In this document: piece after piece, positions 45,555 through 57,223 of the stretch
Layout of the letters: each line of letters begins with the position of its first letter
Numbering within the stretch: position 1 is the stretch's first letter
NCBI GenBank assembly: GCA_022605405.1
Contig: JABYQQ010000027.1
Coordinates: 248,001 to 312,000 of the forward strand
Reading direction: 5' to 3'
Length of the DNA: 64,000 bases
Source of the DNA: Earliella scabrosa
Taxonomy: Eukaryota > Basidiomycota > Agaricomycetes > Polyporales > Polyporaceae
Program-made: the position numbers and the translations under genes
The notes under the pieces: model-generated
Database searches by the model: none
What the model saw: the letters and a program-made list of their open reading frames with translations, nothing else
What the model was told of the DNA's origin: nothing

Positions 45555-46378
45555 GACCATTACATCGTGCATCATACCCGCGACCCCCTTGATCACTCCG
45601 TATAGCACGTCTCCGCGCCGTTGCCGCCCCGAAATGTTCCGTCCAGCGTCGCGGATGCCGTCGGCAGCCAGCTCCCGACGGCATTTGGAGGCAACTGATC
45701 GGATTGCCACCATCGTCTCGGCGATCGAGGACAGCCCGATCGACGCGCCGTTGTGGCGTTTGCTCGCCTTCCCCCATCGGCATCCACGAGCGAGACCCTG
45801 CCAAGTCCTATGACACCGATTGATACGCACGACTTGCGACTTGGGCAACTGAGGAACCCAGCTGAGAGCGGAGACGCTCGCGATACATTGTGTCCGCAGG
45901 CGCGAGGCGTGACAGACAACAGAACGAATGACGACAACATGCAAAATGAGAGCGAGTCGAAGCAAGAACGAAACCATGTACAGCAGGGATTCAACGACAG
46001 ACGACGGCGAAGCACTGTGTGCCGCTCGAGGCGCGAGGCGCGCGAAGTGCAGGGATGCAGGGATGCAGAACGAATGTGGGTGGTACACCTCGCGGGACAC
46101 GATGTTGTGTCAGTGACATATAATGTATCATATCTACCTGAGGTGTGTGCCAGAGCGTGTACGCTGCGAACACAGAGCCTCACCCCCGAGGTCAGTAACC
46201 TACACAGAGCACTGCTCGCGACCGACCGCCCTCGGGCGTCGCGGGGTGCTTCCAACAAGACACGTAGTTAGCACAACCGGAAGTAGTGAGCGGAGCTGCC
46301 GGCCAGCTCACGTCGCCGCCGCGACGACCCCGTTTCGCCCTTGCTCCACGAAGACGCCCAGAAATCTTCTGATCCGCG
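45555..46378. other. Intergenic downstream of the minisatellite
   Basis: About 0.8 kb with long overlapping open frames on both strands (for example 45593-46258 minus and 45753-46271 plus). None has family features or plausible protein composition. No gene called. Confidence 0.3.
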
Positions 46379-47958
46379 TTAGAGAGCGCTGCTGTTTGCA
46401 GACTCCAAGTCGCCAACGGGGTCCTTGCGATCGTACATATCGAGCGACTGGCGATCGTGTGTGCGCGAGACCGAGACGTTGATCGCAACAGGGCGAAGCG
46501 GGTAGTCCTGTCCCGGCAAGCTAGTCACGCCCGCGCCGCCACCGCCGCCGTGGTGGGTACGGTCAGACACTTGGGCGCCTGAAGACGAGTTGAGCGTGTA
46601 TCCCAGACCCACACGTATGATGATGAGCGTGAACACGACACCCTGCGAGCCGCGCGGATGCCAGGGTATGTCAGATGGGGCAGGCCGCAGATGGCGATAG
46701 AGTGGACGTACGATGAGCGGCTGGAGCGCATCGAGACAGACGTACTGGGCGTTTGAACCCGCGACATACGTGCCGAGCAAGGATGCGAGCGCGGCGGAGT
46801 AGATGGCCGCCGACTGGATCAGCGTCTCGACGACATCCCAGTTCGAGGTCGCGGCCGTGCCTGCGCGGTACTGGTGGACACGCCGGTTGGACCACAAGAT
46901 GCGTCCCGTAATGAGGACTGGAGAAAGTTCACAGGCGTCAGAGAATTGCCAATACAATGGATAGAAAGCCGGAGTGGGAGCGAGGCCGCTTGACAGCGGA
47001 ACAGACAGGACACAGCAGTTGATGGCGGTAGGGCGGCCGGCGCAAGCAGACCGTTCGTGTCGACACATCCATAGCGAGGGAAGGGGTGGGAATGACCGAA
47101 GAAATTAGAGGACCGAATACTCACAAGTAGCGAGCAAGTTGGTTGTCAGCGAGAGCGAGAAGAACGACGTGATCCATGGCTGGAGGTTCGTCTCAAAGAT
47201 GGCCGCGGCGTCATCAATGAGCGTGAACATGAAGCACGCGCCGTAGCCGGCAACTGACATAGAGTAGACGATCAGTGAGTATTCATGATGCCACAATGTC
47301 GACAGTGACACAAAGATACGCACTTCCGGTAGAGATGAGCAGCATGATAGGAAGGACGACGATCCACCATGCCCTATTCCAGACGATCCACAGACGGTAC
47401 GTCTAACGGATGAAGTATGGTCAGCCACTTGTTCGGTTGTTGGAGGACAGCAGACATACCACAAACCCATCACCGACGATGGTCATTGTGATAAAGATCA
47501 CCGACTTCGCGACATGGGTTGGGTTGTTTAGCTTCCCGTAAAAGTGCAGTGTACCATCAGGCTTCCCTCCCTCGTTCACGAATCCTACGACCGCTCGTTG
47601 CACGTCCAAGATTAAGTGCTGGGGGACTGCTCAGCAAACGCTAGGCACGTATACCGAGCCAAGGTGGGTCGACGTACCGCTACTGAGAGCACGTACATGA
47701 CGGTGGACGTGACGAAGAGCATTTTGTTGGTGAAGGACCTGCTGCGGACCTTCTCCCTGTAGAGCAGGATCCATATCGCGATGGCGTACAGGACGGAGAA
47801 TGCCCCGAAGACCAGCGACTCGAGGAACAAAGCGATGAGCTAACCGATCCCGATGGGCAGTACGAGTGATCGAGGACGTCAGTTTGCCAAGCTTCGTTGT
47901 CGTGACGAGATGGGCGTACCTCAGCTCTTGGAAGGGGAAACTCCTCCTCGGGGGACAT
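46379..47958 (-). CDS. Seven-helix membrane protein of a second agaricomycete family
   Basis: Seven exons: 47920-47958, 47678-47839, 47460-47618, 47324-47402, 47125-47253, 46712-46917 and 46379-46642, giving 345 residues. The start MSPEEEFPLPRAE is followed by the first helix, LESLVFGAFSVLYAIAIWIL, then MLFVTSTVMYVLSVA and the loop HLILDVQRAVVGFVN. Further landmarks are the helix VIFITMTIVGDGFV with the conserved-looking YRLWIVWNRAWWIVVLPIML, SFFSLSLTTNLLATC, LITGRILWSNRR, SAALASLLGTYV and FTLIIIRVGLGYT, and a Ser/Asp-rich cytosolic tail. This widespread Agaricomycete family is uncharacterised; a receptor or sensor role is speculation. Intron 5 (46918-47124) is 207 nt, the others 57-80 nt. 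Confidence 0.82.
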
Positions 47959-48149
47959 TTCTGCTGACAGGGACAGCGGCGGGGACCTACGGAGGGGGAG
48001 GTAGAATCTTGGCGCAGACGACGGCTGTCCCTGGGAGGCTTAAGTATGAGTAGCATCGGGAAACAGACAACAGAAACGGGGCAAGATCTGGGCAACGACA
48101 GGGTGCTCCCGTGAGTCCGTGACGCGTCGGGAGTCTGCGACTTACGGAC

Positions 48150-48691
48150 AGCCCGGCATGGCGCGTCGCGACTCCAACACCCTCCAGCGGCCGGTTATTT
48201 TGGAAGCCTCTCTCAGACGCTCGGAAGACTGAATACTGATGCATGATGTCCCTCCGGCATCCTTTGATCGCATGCACACGGTGAGCCGCACCGGTGGCCG
48301 TTGAGCTGGTGGCGATCTCTTGCTCTAGAAAGCCCGGATCCCTCCGCTTTGCTCGCATTCTCGCACACTTCGCCCCACGGCCACAGCCGACGTCTGAATC
48401 GTCTCCTCCCTGAGAAATCAGCAAGAAGCCTCCAGAAACAGTATCATCCGAAGGCGCTTTGAGATGCTCTAGCGCTTCCTGAAGAATAGAGTGAGTAAGT
48501 AATGCGAGAACGTGCGAACCTGAGAGAGCACGACGTTTGGCTGTGGACAACATCCGGTCGCTTTCTTCACTAGACAACCGCCGACGCGAGTAGGGTCTTT
48601 TGCATAAACGAAGATGGAAACGATGAGTGGGCAGGCGTAGACAGTAGTAGACAGCGTGAGCTCTTACATTTTCAGCAGCAGTGCTTCCCAT
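48150..48691 (-). CDS. Possible unknown gene, continuous open frame
   Basis: An ATG at 48691 (MGSTAAEN) opens a frame that stays open to 47987, but the part past ~48150 runs into the 5' leader of the membrane gene and looks non-coding. The segment RRLSSEESDRMLSTAKRRAL ... SILQEALEHLKAPSDD looks protein-like. GT donors after AAT (48667) and after CTCTCAG could define introns, and the true structure is not settled. No family recognised. Low confidence. Confidence 0.3.
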
Positions 48692-49279
48692 CGCAGCTTA
48701 GATTTGTAGACGTGGGTGAGAAGATGACAACGAGGGCGCACGGCGCGCGAGAAGCTGTCGACTGTGAACAGGGTGGCAGGCGATGGGCGACACTGCGGCG
48801 CTAGTACCATGGTGGCACGGAAGGAAGACTACTCAAGTGTCTACGTTACGCCCTCGCCTTCCCTACCGCTGCTCATCATCGTCTGTGAGATAAGCTGCAA
48901 GTAAGTATCGGTAGCAGGATGACTGTCGAAGGGGAGGGCAGGGAGGTTATTGAATCCGGGGGAGGTGGGAAGCTGGATGGAAACTTTGCAACGAAGTTCC
49001 CATGATCACCGATCAGAAAATGTCTGCGCATGAGTACTTCTTTGCTCCGGACAGCCTGGAGATGCACATCTTCTGTACGACCACACGCGCACGGATAGGC
49101 CTTTCTCGAACGTCGATGCCGTCGTCAAATCTCAAATTGCAGGAATGGTCTCGTCTTGATGACGCTGAGATGCTCCGGCATAGTGCGGCAACGCTGTTGT
49201 CCTAGTCAGTAAGATACAGCACAGAGAGTGAGAAGTGATCAAAACCATCAGTCCGTATGCATGCGGAATGAGAGGAATG
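48692..49279. other. Intergenic
   Basis: About 0.6 kb. No supported gene or repeat. Confidence 0.35.
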
Positions 49280-49352
49280 TGTAGTGAGTGGGACTCGAAC
49301 CGACTACTAACGATGGCGGAAACCTCGGGATCGTCATCCCGAAGTGAGCCAA
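49280..49352 (-). other. tRNA-like RNA polymerase III promoter signature (SINE or tRNA relic)
   Basis: On the minus strand there is a perfect B box, GGTTCGAGTCC (49291-49301), and an A-box-like TGGCTCACTTCGG (49339-49351) about 50 bp apart, as in tRNA genes. A TCGGGAT/ATCCCGA hairpin lies between them. The flanks do not form a 7 bp acceptor stem and the anticodon arm is not canonical, so this is not an intact tRNA. A tRNA-derived SINE head or a tRNA relic is possible. Confidence 0.3.
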
Positions 49353-51813
49353 ATTTAGACCTTACGCGGCCGCGCACATCGGAGCCGCCGTGAAGAGTAT
49401 CCTCAGGCTCGCATACAGACCTCCACCTCGGTCCCGGGCGGGATTAAACGTTGGAGCCTCAAGACGTACACAGTCAGCCCACAAACCTCAGGCCTCATGC
49501 TTCAGCGTGAGCGACATAACTCCCAGGAAAGGGCGCAATGAATCGGGATGGATACCTACCTCATCAACGTCTCCCTTCCAGGCGCTCCGTAGTCACAACA
49601 TCGGCGAATCTGCCGTCCGTACATCGATGCGTTATATCATCAGCGCGACATGAGAGAGAATGTTTTAGAGTGAACGAACCAGTCTGGCAATATTGGCATC
49701 ATCGTCGACGCTACCCTTGTCCTGCTAAACAGTATGTAGTAGGGTGCGGCGAAGAACGGAACGACCACTCCGCGAGCACGGAAATCTGGGGAGATAAACT
49801 CTGAGCTAGACAAGGATTGGTTATGCTTGCGCCACGACGACACCATGCCGAGATTACAGTCGAACTACTGGGAAAGGACGTGGCTTCGAGTGCGATCCGC
49901 ACAGCTTGTGCTTCTATGGTACGTGAATTTCACAGTTGCAGGCAGTTAGCAAGAAGCAGAAAGAAGAACTGGTGGAATGGACTCACCTATGTACGTCATC
50001 GTAACATAGATGCATCTGCGATGGGCATCCCACCGTCACCCAGCGCATTTCCATCATCCCGGCGGCTTTAGAAGCAGTCCGCACAGGCGGCGGAGCAGTA
50101 CTCCATGGTCAGCAATCGTGCATATTCGTATCACGGACTGACTGCGATCTTGAGCGAGAACACATCCGGGGCGATTCGGACATTCGTGATCTGAGTACCA
50201 GCCTCTCTGTCTTCTATTCGCACAGGACGACTTCTAGGGTTAGATGAATGACGGCATCGTCTTGAGTGGTCGTAAGGTGAACGTGCAGTATCACTCACAT
50301 CTACATATGCACCTTCATGTGCAGGTGGAGGGCAAGAACACGCAAGCAATGCGTGACTTGCTATAACCTCCAAGCGGTGTAGTTAGCGATCGCCGATGGA
50401 GGCCTTTGGTCCAGAGACCCCCATGATGGAATAGCATGAGGTTGATCAGGCCCGCGGAGTTATAGCGCACTCGAAAATCCGGTGCTAGAAGGGAACACCA
50501 CCGTCCAATAGTCCGCTCTGCCAAGCCTGTCGACTTGAGCAGTAAGAACCACTCATTCACGAAGTCATGACAAACACACCGCTGAGAATAGACACCACAT
50601 GGCCTAGGACACGTTGAGGAATGCATCTCAGAAGCAGCAGCTGGATGCAATATGACGGCATCGATACCCACTGAAGGTCGCGCATGACTATCCCACTCGC
50701 ATGTGCCCTGCCGGAATGTCAGTGTAACATCCAAGATTGGGATCAGTTCTTGGCTCACCGAGAGTACCAAAAGGTCCCCATCTCCGATACCGCCGCGTTC
50801 GAGCGTTCACGCATTGCGGTTGCTCCATACTAACCTTGAAGTGATAGAGCGGCGAAATTAGTCCTGGTACGAGGCAATGCAATCGCACATACGATGCCCA
50901 CATTTGTTGCCCTCTGTGCGACGTACCGCCCTTTGACAAAGAGACTGACTGGATCAGCAAGCTATCAAAGGCCCCATAGGGTCCTGGGACGCCGTACCTC
51001 GGACCATCGTATGCCCTACTTCAACTCGACAGAACCATATCCCCCGGACATTGTCGCGCGCTCCGTGCACGAAGCGGCCAGAAGTCAGCGTATTCGATGT
51101 GCAAACGACCGTTGTAGCACCGAACGACACCAGCCGCAGCGCACCCGAACAGCAAGGGAGGTTTAAGCCTGAAGGTTGACCAAGATCCGGTCAGCGCCCC
51201 GCTTATCGCTGCGGTCGTGGCAAGCCGCCTCTATGATTATCGCTCGGGGTCGCGTGCGACCAGAGCGTCACATAACATCACCGCGCGAAGCCCTACAGAG
51301 CGTCCCCGGCGCGCTATCTCCACTCACCCCTCGTCCTTCCTCATCTCTCAAGGTTCACAGAACCTCGAGCTCGAGAGCGTGCAGATACAGCAAGGCACTC
51401 GATGTGCGAAAGGTACACGATGATTGACATCGGACGACTCCTCGAGCGACGGGGACGGGCAAGCGCACTACTGGATGAAACGCACGCCGCGCGCAGCTGA
51501 GTGACGCTTCACCCCGCCGCGCGGTCGATCCCGTCCTGACAGCGAATCGCATTTCTCCCCGCATGCCGTTAGCGGTGGCGCGAGGCATCGGGCCGCCGCA
51601 GAGCGAGACACTACCTGCCGCCGCCCCGAAAGCGTATCTGACGCCGCCTTATGCACAACGGTATGACCGTCTGACGAAGCAGCGGCCGGCCAAGAAGACG
51701 AAGACGGAGACGCACCGTCACACTGCAGAGCCGTTCTCACTGTGATAAGTCTCGCGCTTCCGTCTCACGCGCGCCAGGTCGTGCGGCGAGGATAAGAGGG
51801 TCGAAGCGCAAGG
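49353..51813. other. 2.5 kb gene-free stretch
   Basis: No supported gene. Open frames at 50315-50770 (minus) and 51468-51740 (minus) lack family features. The right end is the promoter of the polyamine oxidase gene, with a TATA-like TATAAGG at 51814-51820. Confidence 0.35.
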
Positions 51814-51820
51814 TATAAGG
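51814..51820 (+). promoter_or_regulatory. TATA-like box of the polyamine oxidase gene
   Basis: TATAAGG about 98 bp upstream of the ATG at 51918. The distance fits the Hsp20 genes of the window. Confidence 0.35.
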
Positions 51821-51917
51821 GCGCATCGACCGCACCTGTGCCTAGACAACATTCGGCGCTCAGCGCATATCGCCTTCTACAAGCTGAAGGGAGCGTACCG
51901 CACCTGCACTCATTACC

Positions 51918-54094
51918 ATGCTTCCCTGCATACTCCTCGTTGCTACGCTCCTGTTCGTGAGGCGTGTTCTCCGCAGCGCCGTGGCATATCCCGTCGATAC
52001 CGACCAAGCCGTCTTCTCATCCACCCAGGGCTATGGCCGGAAGGACACCAAGGTGCTCATTCTCGGCGGCGGTGTCGCAGGAGTCGTCGCCGCGCGCACC
52101 CTGCACGAGCAGGGCATCGATGACTTCATAATCGTTGAGGCCCGCCCGGAGTTGGGAGGGCGGCTGATGAGCCACGAGTTTGGGGTGGACGGGAACCGGT
52201 GGATGGTCGAGGTGGGCGCGAATTGGGTCCAAGGTACGCAGACGGAGGGTCGTGCGGCGAATCCGATCTGGGAGCTTGCGAAGAAACACAACGTGTCGTT
52301 GCACTCGAGCCACTACTTTGGCAGCATCTGTGAGTCGGAGTCGGGCTCTTCAGCAGATCTCACAGCGGGAATGACGATGGACATGACGCACTGACTGACC
52401 GACAGCGACATATGACGACTCCGGCCCTGTCGACTACCAAGACGTCTTCCAACAGGCAATCACGAACTTCGCAAAACTCACTGCAACAGCCGGTCAGCTC
52501 CACCTCTCTGCCTAGTGACATAGATATAGATAATACTCACCACAAATCCAGGCACCCGCGTCCCCAGCAGACTGGTCGACATGACCGCACGCAGCGGGTA
52601 CTCACTCTCAGGCTCCCGCCCTTCCACGCGCCACGAAATGGCCGCCGAGTACTACCAATTCGACTGGGAGTTCGGCGCAAAGCCCGAAGAGACCTCCTGG
52701 CTCGCCTCATCCTGGGTGCATTCCCGTTCCAGCCTCCCCCCCTCCCCCGCGGCGCCCCGGCTTCACCTGGCGAGGACGCGCGGCCCTGACGGTGGCAGGT
52801 TGCAGTCTTTCCGGTAGAGGTTGGCGTCCTGGCTCTTCCTGTCCGCGCTGACCCCCGGTGTCTCCTCTTACTAGGCGCACAACAACACGTTCCTCGAGTT
52901 CTCGCGCGAGAACCTCCTCTCTGTCGACCAGCGCGGATTCAAGACGCTCATCCAGTCAGAGGCCGCCGAGTTCTTGACCGAGCGACAGGTCCGGCTGAAC
53001 GCGACGGTCGCTGAGGTCCGGACGTCAAAGAAGGGCGTGGTCGTGACGCTCGCGGACGGGACGAGCCTGTCCGCGGAGTACGCGTTGTGCACCTTCAGCC
53101 TGGGCGTGCTGCAGCACGACGACGTCAAGTTCGTCCCGACCCTGCCGGCGTGGAAGCAGGAGGCGATCCACAGCATGTCGATGGTGCGTACGTCCATGGA
53201 ACCTCATTGGGATTGGAAAGGTCGGACGGAGATGATGCGTCGCGGCTGACACGAGACGACAGGGTACGTACACGAAGATCTTCCTCCAGTTCCCGGAGAA
53301 GTTCTGGTTCGACACCGAGGTGCGTACCCGTCGCCCTGGGGGCACAAGCTTCAGGAAGATCTGTGTACCGAGACGAGATTAACGTTGGCGTCGCACGCAC
53401 GCACGCGCGCAGATGGGGCTGTACGCAGACCACGAGCGGGGCCGGTACCCCGTCTGGCAGACGCTCGACCACCCGGCCTTCTTCCCCGGCTGCGGGATCC
53501 TCTTCGTCACCGTCACGGTGAGCAATCCGGCAAGCGTCAGGGGTCATAGCACGAAAATAGCTCACCTCGCACCCATACCACCCCTTCCCCTCCCCATCTT
53601 CCCCGCGGGTCGTCCTGCTTCGCTCCAGGGCGACTTCTCCCGGCGCATCGAGTCGATGTCCGACGCCGCGGTCCAAGAGGAGGTTCTCTCCGTGCTGCGG
53701 TCGATGTTCCCCACCGCGACCGTCCCGGAGCCGCTCGCCTTCTACTTCCAGCGCTGGCACAGCGATCCGCTCTTCCGCGGGTCGTATTCGAACTGGCCTG
53801 CGAACTTCTTGAGCGAGCATCAGGGCAACCTCCGGGCGAACGTCGACGAACGGCTCTGGTTCGCGGGCGAGGCGACTAGCAAGAAGTGGTTCGGTGAGTT
53901 GGACGTTGAGGCTTGCGGCGCGGTGATGGAAACGGTGGGGAGCTGACGTGAACGCGACAGGATACTTGCATGGCGCATATACGGAGGGCGAGGACATTGG
54001 CTTGACACTCGCGGAATGCATCACGGAGGGCGGATGTCCTGGGCTGGAACACCTTGAGCGAGTTCGAAATGCGCTGCCGTACGATGTGGAGTAA
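51918..54094 (+). CDS. Secreted flavin amine oxidase (polyamine-oxidase type)
   Basis: Eight exons: 51918-52329, 52406-52492, 52552-52715, 52875-53183, 53263-53319, 53413-53517, 53629-53893 and 53961-54094, giving 510 residues. The N-terminal MLPCILLVATLLFVRRVLRS is a signal peptide or anchor. FAD-binding Rossmann motif: KVLILGGGVAGVVAARTLHE, then the acidic IVEARPELGGR motif. Substrate-domain landmarks are WVEVGANWVQG-type residues (VEVGANWVQGT), YALCTFSLGVLQ and FLQFPEKFW. The C-terminal FAD motif is ERLWFAGEATSKKWFGYLHG with AYTEGEDIG. The family oxidises spermidine/spermine-like amines and yields hydrogen peroxide, which in wood-decay fungi could feed extracellular peroxidases (inference). 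Intron 3 (52716-52874) is 159 nt. Confidence 0.9.
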
Positions 54095-54379
54095 CTTGGA
54101 TGTGTCGGCGGCCTTCCGTATACTTCTTCATCTGCATTCTAGAACCGACATTCATATGGTAGTCAACGATCTGGTCATGTACACATATATCCACTCACCT
54201 GTACTATAGCTCAATGTTCGTCTGCGTCCGTTTACCATACAGTGTGCTCCAAGATAGCGGCTTCACGGGATGAGTCGGGTCGCATCGCCCATGGCCACTC
54301 ACTGTGTTCCGAGAACAACAGAAACGTCGCGCGTGTATCCGAGAGCATCAAAAGCTACAGTGACAATGATAAGTTACGT

Positions 54380-55689
54380 CTACACGAAATATGGCATATT
54401 GCCCTTCGAAGGAAGGCCCTCTCAGTCAGCAACCCCCTCGCAGCTGAGCCTCAAACCAACACTCACCATCTTCCTCGTCTTCTGCATACCCTTGTCCCTC
54501 TCGTTCTCCGGCGCCGCGTCGTACACGGTGAACGACCGCTCGCCATTGTCGCGTATCGTCAAGATGGACGCCATGTTCCCGCACCGGTAGCAGTAATTTG
54601 GCGCGGACCAGACGGTGACGAGCTGCTCGTCGAACATGTGCTTGTAGCCTTCTTGCACAAGTTGGTGCGCCCGGGCGATCAGCTGAAGGGAGTTGACGTG
54701 GTTGAACTGTATGCGCCGTGAGCTCGAGCAGCGATGGGGCTTCGACGGGGAACGGACCTCTCGCGTTACGCTCCCTCCGAAGAGCCAGCCGGCGCCGCGT
54801 GGACTGACCGCCCAGTTCTCGATATCGTCCGGGTCAGACCACATTAGATCTACAGATAGGGTATGAGTGCGAGATGGACACTAGAGCTATTCCCGCTGAC
54901 TGACCGCAGAATGCGCCTTCATGAGGAATCTCTTGCGCTCTTGACAATACGCGGATTTGGTCGAGCGTGCGGATGTCGGGAGACAGCCCGCCGTGCACGC
55001 ATAATGTCTTCCCGTCGATGATCTAATGGGGCATGAAGCAGATGAAGCGCACACCATCGAAGCTGGACAACGGACCGCAGCGAGGTTGAGATAGTCGAAG
55101 ACGCTACAGCACGCCTTCCACACCTGGGCGGACCCGTACTTCTGCTGACACTCGTCTGCCGCATGCGCGTCGTGCCAGTCCTGCACAGCGAGCGACTATG
55201 ACGCACCGTAGAAGCCGTATACCTGCGTGATCTGTCTGCTCTCGTGGTTTCCTCGCAGCAGCGTGACCTTGTCGGGGTATCTGCGACGAGTTCAATGCGC
55301 ATACAGCCGTCGAGCGAGCGGGAGCGCTGACTTTGCCTTGAGCACGAGGAGGAGCGAGACGGTCTCGAGGCTGTAGTGGCCGCGGTCGACGAAGTCGCCC
55401 TGCGCTGCGTCTGAGCGGTCCTCTCGGGCGAGACGGAGGGATACATACGTGCCATGAAGATGTAGCTCGTCTCCGGGACCATCCCGCCCTTGCGCAGCAG
55501 CTCGAGCAGGTCCCAGAACTGGCCGTGGATGTCCCCGCAGATCGTCACCGGGCTCGAGACGGGCTGGATGTTCGACTCCTCGAGCAGTATCGACCGCACG
55601 CGTTCGCAGAGGATCTTCATGTCCGGCTCGGGCAGGTGCTGGCATTCCATGAGCAGCGACAGCCATTTGTCGGGGTCGAACGCGGTCAT
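54380..55689 (-). CDS. PP6/Sit4-type serine/threonine phosphatase catalytic subunit
   Basis: Eight exons: 55453-55689, 55332-55399, 55207-55280, 55076-55155, 54905-55022, 54758-54849, 54467-54706 and 54380-54403, giving 310 residues. PPP signatures: [18 protein letters not shown] (metal Asp/His), [39 protein letters not shown], and the C-terminal [20 protein letters not shown] followed by [12 protein letters not shown]. The tail ends MPYFV, like the PYFL end of PP2A/PP4/PP6 subunits. ESNIQPV and GWLFG favour PP6 (yeast SIT4, fission yeast ppe1) over PP2A or PP4. Role: cell-cycle and nutrient signalling with SAPS-type regulators. The first intron appears to be GC-AG. The 5' end faces the hydrolase gene at 55914 (225 bp between start codons). 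Confidence 0.92.
55400..55452 (-). other. Probable GC-AG intron inside the phosphatase GDFVDRG motif
   Basis: Splicing ATG|GCACGT ... cgcag|GGCGAC (53 nt) gives FMGDFVDRG, exactly the invariant PPP motif. The only GT alternative (55405-55448, 44 nt) inserts Ala-Pro-Gln into it. Confidence 0.6.
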
Positions 55690-55913
55690 CCTCAGGTCCA
55701 AGAGCAGTGCGGGGGCGAGATGGCGGGGAGAGACAAGTCGGAAGACAGAGGCAGCGGGCGCGAAGTCGCCGTCATTGGCAGCGGCGGCGGCGAGCGCTGG
55801 GGCCTTCTTCCACCTTCCGTCATGTCTCTCTCCACATCGTCCACATCGTCCACTGCATCTCCGCCAGTCTCGAAGACAGCATCCTCGCCAACGACACACC
55901 TGACGCAAGCACC

Positions 55914-56858
55914 ATGTCCAGCGAGACGAGCGAACTCACCCTGCGCGAGTCCAGCAACGCGACGCCCAGGGTGAAGACACCGCCCAAGACCTCAGCAATC
56001 CCCGTCCCTTTCGTCTACACCGCGAGCGACGACGGCACAGACGAGAACCTGTTGATCTTGCTGCACGGTCTCGGTACGTCTGATCTTCTCAACGCGTATA
56101 CATCGACCTCATCGCGCCGTTCAGGCGACACCCAAGTCCCGTTCGGAAAGCTCGGGCGGCAGCTGCATCTCCCGCAGACAGCGACACTCGCACTTCGTGC
56201 TCCTGAGCAGTGCGTGTCTCCGCGCCGTCGTCCATCTCTCTGACTGAAGGCGGTGTCCAGGATCCCATTCCTCTACGAGCAAGCATTCCAATGGTACACC
56301 TCCTTCGACCCCCTCGGCGAGCTCATCGAGCACCCAAACCCAACCCCCGCTCTCGAGCTCATGGAAAAGGTTGTCGACCACCTCACGAAGGACTGCGCTT
56401 GGCCCGTCCATCGCATCCACTTCTTCGGCTTCGCGCAGGGCGGGAGCGTCGCGGCCGAGTTCGCGCTGAAATACTGGCGTGCAGAACTGTCCCGCCACCA
56501 GAAGTCTCTGCCCTCAACAGACGGCGACAGCGCACAAACGACAGGCGGCCCCCGGTCCTTTGGCTCCGTCGTTAGTGTCTGCGGGCCACTGCTCTCCTAT
56601 CCGACCCCGCCGCAGCCATGCCCGACACCGTTCCTGATCTTCCACCGGCCGCCCCCCGCGGAGAGCGCGCTGCCGTCTGGAGCCGTTGCTGCTCTGAAGA
56701 AGGGATTTGCGAAGGTCGAAGAGGTGAAGATGAAGGGCGAGGGCATGCCGCGCTCGAAGGAGGAGTTTGAGCCGATCATGGGGTTTTGGAGCGAGCACCT
56801 AGGCCGGAGGCAGATGGACGGTCTGTACGAAGTCATGAGCGGGATGGCCCCTCGCTGA
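55914..56858 (+). CDS. Alpha/beta hydrolase, acyl-thioesterase/phospholipase-like, variant nucleophile
   Basis: Three exons: 55914-56073, 56125-56209 and 56261-56858, giving 280 residues. [20 protein letters not shown] is the family oxyanion-side motif (LLHGLGD). [20 protein letters not shown] sits at the nucleophile elbow, where active members have GFSQGG. Here the serine position reads Ala, with a Ser two residues after the second Gly. [11 protein letters not shown] occupies the acid-strand position. The family (LYPLA/FSH-like, cytosolic) hydrolyses acyl-thioesters or lysophospholipids. The substitution suggests a non-catalytic or mechanistically altered member. It is divergently arranged with the phosphatase gene and may share its promoter. 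Confidence 0.82.
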
Positions 56859-57223
56859 GGGTAGGCTCGAGCGAACAATGATGGTGAATATCAATGTGAG
56901 TCCTACAGTACGAACCCGAGGTCATTGCGCTTGCTTCTCTACCACCATCACCACCAAGTTCGCGAACACCGACATTTGCCTGAGAATTGTGTTCTGTAAT
57001 CGCGGACTCTGCTGGACGCATGTTCCCCTTCGGCACCGTTAACAACAATGTCCGGCGTATTGATACGATCATGGCTACCTATTGTTGCATACTTCAGCTA
57101 TGTCCCTTGGCTGCGCCGTGCTATCCGGCCCTTGCAACTACGCATAAGTATAGGGCGTAACGCTTCGCCATTGACACACACTCCCAGCAGTCTCATCATA
57201 TCTTCTCGTTGTCTGTTCCGCTC

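Noticed and set aside
49280..49352. Intact tRNA gene
   Set aside because: B and A boxes are present, but there is no acceptor-stem pairing and no standard anticodon loop.
55405..55448. GT-AG first intron of the phosphatase gene
   Set aside because: Frame-compatible, but only 44 nt long and inserts three residues into the invariant GDFVDRG context; the GC-AG alternative restores the motif.
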